Assembly (NCBI GenBank): GCA_031260775.1
Contig: JAISKW010000167.1
Location: forward strand, 1-7,438
Direction: 5' to 3'
Length of the DNA: 7,438 nucleotides
Origin: Christensenellaceae bacterium
GTDB lineage: Bacteria; Bacillota; Clostridia; Christensenellales; DTU072
The translations under genes were made by a program, and so were the position numbers. Below the pieces are notes generated by a model. It saw nothing but the letters and a program-made list of their open reading frames with translations. It made no database searches and was not told the origin of the DNA. Below are positions 1 through 6,316 of this stretch, in pieces; the first letter of the stretch is position 1, and every line of letters starts with the position of its first letter.

Positions 1-3000
1 GACAGTACGCATACGCAGTTCGTAAAAGGGAGCGAGTTGTTCCTTGTGAACGGGAAATATACTTATGAGGCAAAAAACTCCGGAGATTACTACTTTATAT
101 TGGAATCGGGAGCAATGCACGCCGCAACGGGCAATACCCCCGCGCATTTGGCGTCCTCACCGGTTTCGCCGCCTATTATGGTGTCGGTGCAAATCGAAAA
201 GGAGTCGGTAATATTAGATACGCTGTCGCCGTTTAACGCGCAAGCATACTACCTGCCGTACGTTCATACCGGAGCGAACAGTTACCGCTATGACCCCGAA
301 AACGACCCCAAAAACCCCGATGACGATTACTATATCGTCGGCTCGTACGGCGAAAAGGTGTACCTGCCGTATACCGGATTGGATTCAACCTCAAAGAGTT
401 ATTTAATCAGCGGCAGCAGCGTAGGAACGCTCCCCGGCAACATTACGCTGACGTTCAACGTCAATCAGGCGGGAGGGCGCGTGCATTTATTCGAGTCCTC
501 AAACGGGGTGTTAGGCGCGGAAACCGTTGCGACGTTGTATTTCAACGGCTACAAGCTCCCCGGGAATGCGGATACGCCGTCGTTTTTGACAATACCGATT
601 CCTACGGGCAGTTCGGGGCAAAAAACCTTCTATTTTTATATTGAATCTTTAGCAAAGGACGAAAACGGCGCGACGTCGGTTTCGCCGACCAAAAACCAAA
701 ACGGCGAACAGCAGTATAGACAATTAGTAGTAACGTATAACTCAACGGGGGTTTCGCTTGAAATCTCCGCCGGACACAACGGAGCAAGCTTTACAGCCGA
801 CCCGGTTTTCTTTACGATTTTCGGCGTAAACAGCATAAGCAGCGACTCGTTAAACCTTGCGCGTATCGAATACCGCCTGTTGCCCGCGGAGGGCTCAACC
901 GTCGGAAAGGCGACCGATTGGCTCGAATTCAACGTCTACAGCGAGCATTGGACGTCGGTTAATTTTAATGCGGGTCTGACGAGTACCGCACAAGGATACT
1001 TCAAAGGCTACACGGTTGCGGGCGGCTCGGTATTTAACGGATTTGTGGAGTTTAGGGGCTACAATGTGTACGGCAGAGGCACGGACACAATCATTTCGCA
1101 GCTTGTAAAGGTGGATACTACGACTCCCGACCCGTTGAAAGGCTTGTACCTGCAAAACGACGCGGGGCTTCCGATTGAAAAAATGCTCAAGTCCGCGGGC
1201 GCGCTCGACACCGATGATGGTACGGTAATCTACGACGTTTATTCGATAGACAGACCAAATATTTTAAGAACCTTCGGCAAGGCAAACGAAACCGGCAACG
1301 GTATCGATATTAACTACGCGCCGATTACCTATGAAATACGCACGGCTCTGATAGACGAGCCGCTTGCTATGACAAACAGCTCCTATAACCTAAATACGGT
1401 CGAATCGGGGATTTACAAGATAACGGCAAAGAGCGACCTCAAATCGTCTACGTCCGTAACGATAAAAATAAACAAGGACATCAACACCCCTAAAGCGACG
1501 CTGACCGCGCAGGATGCGAACCCGAACGGGCAAAACGTCCTCGAAACTGCATGGTTGTCGTACGCGGTTGCGAATATCCGCTCGAGCCAAAATCTGCTCG
1601 GGAGCGGCGTTTACTTTGAGTTCGGCATTGTGCGCGGAACCGAAACGGAGTGGCACGAAATTAAGCTTAACCCGTTGAGTGAGTCGTCGGTATTAGACGG
1701 CACACAGCCCGGCGTCACCCTGTATTTCCGCTACGACGACAGTGCGGCGGCAATGGACGACGACCCGTCAAACGACCCCGTGTATATAGGACGACCGACC
1801 GGCTCGTTCCTGATAAACCTTGCAAAATACGGAATATCGGGCAAGGGCGCGTATATTAAGTTCCGGGCGTACAACCGCGCCGGTAACTTGTTCGAATTCC
1901 CTGCGGCGCGTAACGGCTTGATTTTGAACTTAGACGCCGAAATGCCCGACTTTAATATCGCCCTTAGCTACCTTTCAACCCCCGGCTCGCTTTTAGAGGA
2001 AGCGAGAGAAGCGGTTGTAGTACACAACGACACGAACGTCGGTTGGTGGGCAGGCGCGCTGTTTTTGGAAATCAAACAAACAAATACAATCCCCGGCGGC
2101 GTAAAGTATTCGTACAACCTCGCGCCGTACGCGAGCGATGAACTGCCGTCATTCGGCTACAACTACGATTATCCCGATAAGAACCTCCCGGGCAGCGGGT
2201 TTACTCCGGTTACGACAGATACCCTGCTTGCGGCGTTCGGTTATACTTCCGGCAACGGCAAGTACTTGCTTAAGATAACCGCGCAGCTGATACAAGGCTC
2301 GGGCTCACCGTATTCGATATTTATTATTATCGGTATAGATAAGGGCGCGCCGGCGTTTGAAATAATCGGCTCGCTTTCGAACGGAACGCATATAGCAAGC
2401 GGCTCGTGGACAAACACCCACGAGGGCGTGTTTATCGCCGTCGAAAATACCGAACAACCGTCGGGTTTGGTCTACAAATACCGTAAAACGAACGACGCAA
2501 ACTTTGCCGATTGGAACGGAGAGCTCAAAAAGTTCGACCATAATATCGATAACGGCTTCGTAGATATCATTGTCAGAGCGATTTCGGGCGCGGGTAAATA
2601 TACCGATATTATTTATAAGGTGCGTATCGACGTCGTTCCGCCGGTAATAAACTCGGGCATTATCGCAAACAAAATAAAGGACGACGGCACGATTGAAATC
2701 GATGACCCCGATACGTTCTATATCGACCAATCGGTAACGTATATCGAAGTCAACCTAAAGAGGGCGTTGTACAACAACTTCCCCTTGGCAAACGGGCAAA
2801 TAATTTCAACGAACACCGTTGATAACAGCGCGAAATCGGCAAACGCTAAGCAGGAAATAAACAAGGGTAAGGGCGGATACGTTCACCTTGTTGTTGAGGA
2901 TTTGGCAGGCAACCGCTCGGAATTGTACTTCTTTATGACAATGTTCGAGCTGACCGTTAACGATATTACACTCGCCTCCGAAGACCAAAACCGCCTAAAT

Positions 3001-4287
3001 CAGTATGCGCAACAGTTCGAAAATGCAATATCGCTCGGTGCAAGGCTTGAGGGAGCAAGGGTACAGTATTTCGAAAACAATATCCGCTCGCTCCGCGACC
3101 GTATCGAAACGCTAAGGCGTCAAAACCAAGACTTCCAAGCGTTCTTAGAGGAAATCAACTCGAAAAGCGACTTCTCGCTCGTGAACGACTTCCCGAGAAT
3201 GGAAACGCATTACTTGTATTTCACAAGCCCCGACGTTTTAATCCGCTACCCCAAATGGCAACAGGATATGATAATCGAAGGCAAATACGCAACCTATTAC
3301 CAAAAACTCGTAAGCGAGTATACAAGATTATATAAGGAAGCGGAGTCCGTCCGCTCGCTCGAACGCTCCGTTGTCGCATTGCACGCGGTCAACGTTACAA
3401 CGCGTGACGACTACCCGAACATAATGGCGTGCTATAACAACTATACAAAGCTTTATACAAGACAGAAAGAAATTTTCTCATCAAATTTATATACGAAGCT
3501 TATGGAGGTCAAAAAGCAGTGCGAATTGATGCTCCTAAGGGATATAGACAACACGACGTATATCGAGGGCGACAGCATACCGCAAGGGGTAGCAATCGAG
3601 CCGGTAACGTACGCTCTTTCGTCGGAAATTGCGGTAAACGCGCAAACGCTGTTGCTTTCAACTTTCCCCGAATCGGTACCGAGGGATATCGTATATGTGA
3701 GAAAGGTATCCTATACCGAGCTTGGCGCGGCATACAATGTAGGCGAGGTAACGCTTCACCTCAATATCCCCGCGGAGTTTAAGAACTATACCGGAGACAG
3801 CGGACAAATAGACGGAGTAAAGCCGCCCGACGGCACAATCGACCCCGCGCTTTCGGGCAACTATAAGAGGTTTGCCGTGTACCGTTTATCGTCCGACGGA
3901 ACGATAACGCCCATTACCGACTACCAAATTGACGCGTTAGGCAAGTATGTGTACTTCAAAACGTCGTCGTTGGATACTTATATACTTTGCGTAGACGGCT
4001 CGCTGAAAATCGCTCCGCCGCCTGTGGAGTCGTACGGGAGCGTAGGCGACATCGAAATAGACGCCACAATGCTTATGTACATAGGGTTTATCGGCGGAGG
4101 CGTGCTTGTGATTGCGGTTGTCGCGTTGATAATCGTGGGCATAAGACACCGTAAGTTTACGCAGAAATATGACCGTTCGCATAAGTCCTCGCTTGCTAAG
4201 CGCGGAATTCATGCGCTACCGAAGGGTAACCCGTTGCCGAGAACCAACCCCGCGGATGCTACTAAGTTGTTTGACTATGACAAGTAG
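1..4287 (+). CDS. Giant Ig-like repeat surface protein with C-terminal membrane anchor (5' end outside window)
   Basis: The reading frame is open from the first base (starting Asp-Ser-Thr-His) to TAG at 4285-4287, so the true start lies upstream; the TTG at 37 has no ribosome binding site and is not a convincing start. Residues below count Asp 1 at base 1; 1428 are visible. Residues 1 to about 960 look like successive bacterial Ig-like beta modules, whose ends carry a repeated D-x3-P signature (D372-P376, D493-P497, D645-P649, D780-P784, D877-P881, possibly D73-P77). Residues about 990-1180 are charged and helical, probably a stalk. Residues about 1200-1333 form a beta-rich domain of the kind seen before the anchor in clostridial surface proteins (YKRFAVYRLSSDGTI at 1288-1302). 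A membrane helix at about 1360-1381 is followed by a basic 47-residue tail. There is no LPXTG sorting motif. I see only three cysteines (1144, 1174, 1330). An adhesin or scaffold role is inferred; no enzymatic motif is visible. Confidence 0.9.
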   Translation, partial: DSTHTQFVKGSELFLVNGKYTYEAKNSGDYYFILESGAMHAATGNTPAHLASSPVSPPIMVSVQIEKESVILDTLSPFNAQAYYLPYVHTGANSYRYDPENDPKNPDDDYYIVGSYGEKVYLPYTGLDSTSKSYLISGSSVGTLPGNITLTFNVNQAGGRVHLFESSNGVLGAETVATLYFNGYKLPGNADTPSFLTIPIPTGSSGQKTFYFYIESLAKDENGATSVSPTKNQNGEQQYRQLVVTYNSTGVSLEISAGHNGASFTADPVFFTIFGVNSISSDSLNLARIEYRLLPAEGSTVGKATDWLEFNVYSEHWTSVNFNAGLTSTAQGYFKGYTVAGGSVFNGFVEFRGYNVYGRGTDTIISQLVKVDTTTPDPLKGLYLQNDAGLPIEKMLKSAGALDTDDGTVIYDVYSIDRPNILRTFGKANETGNGIDINYAPITYEIRTALIDEPLAMTNSSYNLNTVESGIYKITAKSDLKSSTSVTIKINKDINTPKATLTAQDANPNGQNVLETAWLSYAVANIRSSQNLLGSGVYFEFGIVRGTETEWHEIKLNPLSESSVLDGTQPGVTLYFRYDDSAAAMDDDPSNDPVYIGRPTGSFLINLAKYGISGKGAYIKFRAYNRAGNLFEFPAARNGLILNLDAEMPDFNIALSYLSTPGSLLEEAREAVVVHNDTNVGWWAGALFLEIKQTNTIPGGVKYSYNLAPYASDELPSFGYNYDYPDKNLPGSGFTPVTTDTLLAAFGYTSGNGKYLLKITAQLIQGSGSPYSIFIIIGIDKGAPAFEIIGSLSNGTHIASGSWTNTHEGVFIAVENTEQPSGLVYKYRKTNDANFADWNGELKKFDHNIDNGFVDIIVRAISGAGKYTDIIYKVRIDVVPPVINSGIIANKIKDDGTIEIDDPDTFYIDQSVTYIEVNLKRALYNNFPLANGQIISTNTVDNSAKSANAKQEINKGKGGYVHLVVEDLAGNRSELYFFMTMFELTVNDITLASEDQNRLNQYAQQFENAISLGARLEGARVQYFENNIRSLRDRIETLRRQNQDFQAFLEEINSKSDFSLVNDFPRMETHYLYFTSPDVLIRYPKWQQDMIIEGKYATYYQKLVSEYTRLYKEAESVRSLERSVVALHAVNVTTRDDYPNIMACYNNYTKLYTRQKEIFSSNLYTKLMEVKKQCELMLLRDIDNTTYIEGDSIPQGVAIEPVTYALSSEIAVNAQTLLLSTFPESVPRDIVYVRKVSYTELGAAYNVGEVTLHLNIPAEFKNYTGDSGQIDGVKPPDGTIDPALSGNYKRFAVYRLSSDGTITPITDYQIDALGKYVYFKTSSLDTYILCVDGSLKIAPPPVESYGSVGDIEIDATMLMYIGFIGGGVLVIAVVALIIVGIRHRKFTQKYDRSHKSSLAKRGIHALPKGNPLPRTNPADATKLFDYDK

Positions 4288-4317
4288 CTTATTGCCGATA
4301 CAGTAAAGGTAATAAGC
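4287..4317 (+). terminator. Hairpin beginning at the stop codon of the giant surface gene; possible terminator or attenuator
   Basis: Bases 4287-4296 (gcttattgcc) pair with 4308-4317 (ggtaataagc) across an 11-base loop. This gives ten pairs including one G-U. The stem starts on the last base of the TAG stop codon. No uninterrupted T tract follows: the next T-rich stretch is cctttt at 4333-4338. Canonical intrinsic termination is therefore doubtful. It could instead be a weak terminator, or a 3' stabilising or processing hairpin that lowers expression of the downstream genes relative to the giant gene. Confidence 0.4.
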
Positions 4318-4328
4318 GGATAATTGCG

Positions 4329-4360
4329 TTGTCCTTTTGCGCGAAGCCGCAGGGTGACAA
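4329..4360 (+). repeat. Imperfect palindrome, possible dispersed intergenic repeat
   Basis: Outer arms ttgtc (4329-4333) and gacaa (4356-4360) pair, and inner arms tgcg (4338-4341) and cgca (4348-4351) pair around the loop cgaagc. The four bases between the arms on each side (cttt and gggt) oppose each other as one mismatch and three G-U wobbles in the plus-strand RNA. Read on the minus strand, the element (ttgtcaccctgcggcttcgc) resembles the gtcatcctgagcgaagc type of short palindromic repeat that is scattered between genes in many bacteria. That resemblance is from memory; only one copy is present here. Confidence 0.4.
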
Positions 4361-4405
4361 AATGATACACTATTGGATTAATTGAATAATCCAAATATAA
4401 AAATT

Positions 4406-5122
4406 ATGCGAAATTTAGACGAACAAGCATCAACACAACGCCCGGCGTTAATAGCGGTATTTACAATATTGCTGTTTGCGGCGTACTGCGTTTTAATACT
4501 TTTGCCGGGCTTAGGATTGAATCTGTTAGGCTTTACGGTGCTGCCTAAGGAGGTCGCCGCGCTGGTTTTCCCCGCCGTGCCGCCCTTGGAATTGAATACG
4601 TTTACGCTCGATTTAGGCTCAAAGTTTGCTTATATCGGCTACTCGGCAATTCTGTTTTCGCTTTTCGTGATTGCCCCGTTATTAGCTTGCGCCGCGGCGA
4701 GGGCTAAAAAGAACCGCACACCGGCGTTCGGCACGGGCATTAATTTTGAGGAATTCGACAAAACCGCGCGCACGGTGTTCCCCGAGCTCATCAATTTTGT
4801 GCAAAGTAACGGCGCGCTTACGGTAAAACACGGCTTCGGCTCGGAGGAGATTTTCACCCCGAACGGAGAACATTTCGCTTCGATTTCGCTGCAAAAGGGA
4901 GTACGGAACAAGTTTTTTAAGAAGTCGCTTTACGTCTTGTTCGACAGAGATATAGTGCGCGACCGCAAGGACTTGCGCCGTCCCGACCGTACCGGCTACA
5001 TTCCCATACCCTATGTCGAGGACTTGGAGAGCGCGAAGGAAAGGATTTACAGCGAATACCTCTACTACTTTAAGCGGCATAAAGCAACGCAAACAAATAT
5101 CCCTAATATTCCGTTGAGATAA
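4406..5122 (+). CDS. Two-helix membrane protein with an unrecognised C-terminal domain
   Basis: I do not recognise this family. From ATG at 4406 the product is 238 aa. The frame can be extended to a TTG at 4382, but that codon directly follows an in-frame TAA (4379-4381) and has no ribosome binding site, so ATG 4406 is preferred; its own leader is A/T-rich and also lacks a Shine-Dalgarno. Helix 1 spans about residues 15-36 (ALIAVFTILLFAAYCVLILL) and helix 2 about 74-98 (FAYIGYSAILFSLFVIAPLL), joined by a roughly 38-residue loop rich in Pro and Leu. The basic stretch RAKKNR just after helix 2 suggests, by the positive-inside rule, that both termini are cytoplasmic. The remaining 136 or so residues are soluble, mixed alpha/beta, with a very basic segment (DRDIVRDRKDLRRPDR) and a Tyr-rich helix (RIYSEYLYYFKRHK). 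No catalytic motif is evident. It lies between two Ig-like membrane proteins, 25 bp before the next gene, so a helper or coupling role at the membrane is possible but unproven. Confidence 0.8.
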   Translation: MRNLDEQASTQRPALIAVFTILLFAAYCVLILLPGLGLNLLGFTVLPKEVAALVFPAVPPLELNTFTLDLGSKFAYIGYSAILFSLFVIAPLLACAAARAKKNRTPAFGTGINFEEFDKTARTVFPELINFVQSNGALTVKHGFGSEEIFTPNGEHFASISLQKGVRNKFFKKSLYVLFDRDIVRDRKDLRRPDRTGYIPIPYVEDLESAKERIYSEYLYYFKRHKATQTNIPNIPLR

Positions 5123-5147
5123 GAGTCCTCTCCGGAATAACACTGTA

Positions 5148-6314
5148 ATGAAAAAGTTCGTTAAAAACCTATCAATAGCAACGATGTGTGCGGCAATTTT
5201 TGCCGTCGCGCTCTTAGTCGGCGTGTTTGCCGCGGTAAATAGCAAAAACAAGGGCGATGCCTACGCCGCGCCGTTCGTTTCAGTCGTTGCGTGGCAGTAT
5301 CAGGATGCCGAGCCAGGCGAGGAAAACTGGTCAAAAAGCGCGACGTTTGAGTTCGTTTTGAACAACGAAATCCCCCAAACCGGCATCACGCGGGTCTACC
5401 GCTACTTCGAATGCAAAAAACAAGACGGCGAATGGGTCTTAGCAAACATCTCAGCCCTCCCCTTATGGCAGTCCTACGGCACGCAAAATATACGCGAATT
5501 CAGCACAATCCACAGCGGATACTTTGAGTTCGGCGTGAGCACAAGCGGCGACAACGCGCCGGAATACCTCGTTTTGGAGCCGAATTCCGCCGCCGTACGT
5601 AAATATTTTGTGTTTATCGACAGCGCGAAACCAACCCTTAGCATTGAATTTTTAGGGAAAAGCGGGCAAAAGGTGACGAATATGGAAGACCTAACCGACT
5701 CGCTCGAGGTTAAAGAAACCGCCGCAAAAGGCATAAGCGGAGAGGCTTCCGTTGTCTATATCACGGTGCCTAACCAAAGCGAAACGCCCCTTACAAACAA
5801 CAACCGGATTATAAATCAAAACGGAATGTACAAATTCCGCGCCGTGTCCTCCACCGGTATTTCCTCCGATACCCTGACGGTCACCATTTCGAACATCGAT
5901 AACGAGCCGCCCTCAATTTTCGGAATACCCGATAGCGGCACGTCGGATTCGTCGGTTACGGTATCCTTTAAGGACGTTTCGGGTATCGATAGGGTGCTTG
6001 TTAACGGCGAGAGAGCGACGCTTAAAAACGACCAAATAGTGCTTTCCAAAAACGGCACGTACAAAATTCAGGCGTTTGACCGTTTCGGCAAAGGCACCGA
6101 CCCCGTCACGTTGGTAATTCAAAAAAGCAATGCGTGGGTTTATGTCGTAATAAGCATCGTGGGCGTTCTCGGCATTGCCGCAATTGTAGTTCTCATCGTA
6201 ATAAACGCAAACAAAACGCGCGCAATCCGCTCGCTTGTCGCAAGCGTAACCGCGTCCGATTCGGATAATCAATTTGTCCTTATGAAGCGTATACGTAAGA
6301 AGCTGGGTAAATAA
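5148..6314 (+). CDS. Secreted Ig-like protein with signal peptide and C-terminal membrane anchor
   Basis: 388 aa from ATG 5148. The N-terminus is basic (MKKFVKN), followed by a hydrophobic core at about 10-30 and a possible signal peptidase I site after AYA at 38-40. The ectodomain (about 42-327) divides into about three Ig-like modules. Two boundaries carry the same D-x3-P signature as the giant upstream protein (D158-P162, D251-P255), and two modules contain similar strands (NGMYKFRAV at 225-233 and NGTYKIQAF at 302-310). A membrane helix spans about 330-352, followed by a 36-residue tail with basic clusters, ending RIRKKLGK. The anchor resembles that of the giant protein (GVL-x-IA in both, 339-344 here). 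No LPXTG motif or enzymatic motif is visible. The start lies 25 bp after the preceding stop; no strong ribosome binding site is seen (only ccgga at about -15). It is probably a membrane-bound surface protein acting with its neighbours; the ligand is unknown. Confidence 0.88.
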   Translation: MKKFVKNLSIATMCAAIFAVALLVGVFAAVNSKNKGDAYAAPFVSVVAWQYQDAEPGEENWSKSATFEFVLNNEIPQTGITRVYRYFECKKQDGEWVLANISALPLWQSYGTQNIREFSTIHSGYFEFGVSTSGDNAPEYLVLEPNSAAVRKYFVFIDSAKPTLSIEFLGKSGQKVTNMEDLTDSLEVKETAAKGISGEASVVYITVPNQSETPLTNNNRIINQNGMYKFRAVSSTGISSDTLTVTISNIDNEPPSIFGIPDSGTSDSSVTVSFKDVSGIDRVLVNGERATLKNDQIVLSKNGTYKIQAFDRFGKGTDPVTLVIQKSNAWVYVVISIVGVLGIAAIVVLIVINANKTRAIRSLVASVTASDSDNQFVLMKRIRKKLGK

Positions 6315-6316
6315 TG
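6312..6316 (+). other. TAATG stop-start overlap, probable translational coupling
   Basis: The TAA stop of the Ig-like gene (6312-6314) shares its last A with the ATG start of the lipoprotein gene (6314-6316). The 20 bases upstream hold no strong Shine-Dalgarno (only ctggg at 6303-6307). Ribosomes finishing the first gene probably reinitiate here, which would tie production of the two exported proteins together. Confidence 0.6.

Noticed and set aside
37..39. TTG as the start of the giant surface protein.
   Set aside because: The frame is open upstream to the window edge, there is no ribosome binding site, and no signal peptide follows; the gene is cut by the window.
4319..4324. gataat as a -10 box in the gap after the giant gene.
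   Set aside because: Good hexamer match, but the nearest TTG-type -35 candidate is about 21 bases away, inside the hairpin arm.
4363..4371. Extended -10-like sequence tgatacact before the two-helix gene, as a promoter.
   Set aside because: It matches the consensus only partly and no -35-like hexamer lies 16-18 bases upstream, so it is not distinguishable from chance.
4382..4384. TTG as the start of the two-helix protein.
   Set aside because: It is merely the first possible codon after an in-frame TAA at 4379-4381; ATG at 4406 still includes the complete first membrane helix and is more plausible.
602..6272. Numerous open frames of 60-190 codons on the minus strand, and one on the plus strand at 3519-3782, inside the large genes.
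   Set aside because: They overlap well-supported genes in full, have the Arg/Cys-rich composition typical of antisense frames in this codon usage, and show no domain or signal peptide of their own.
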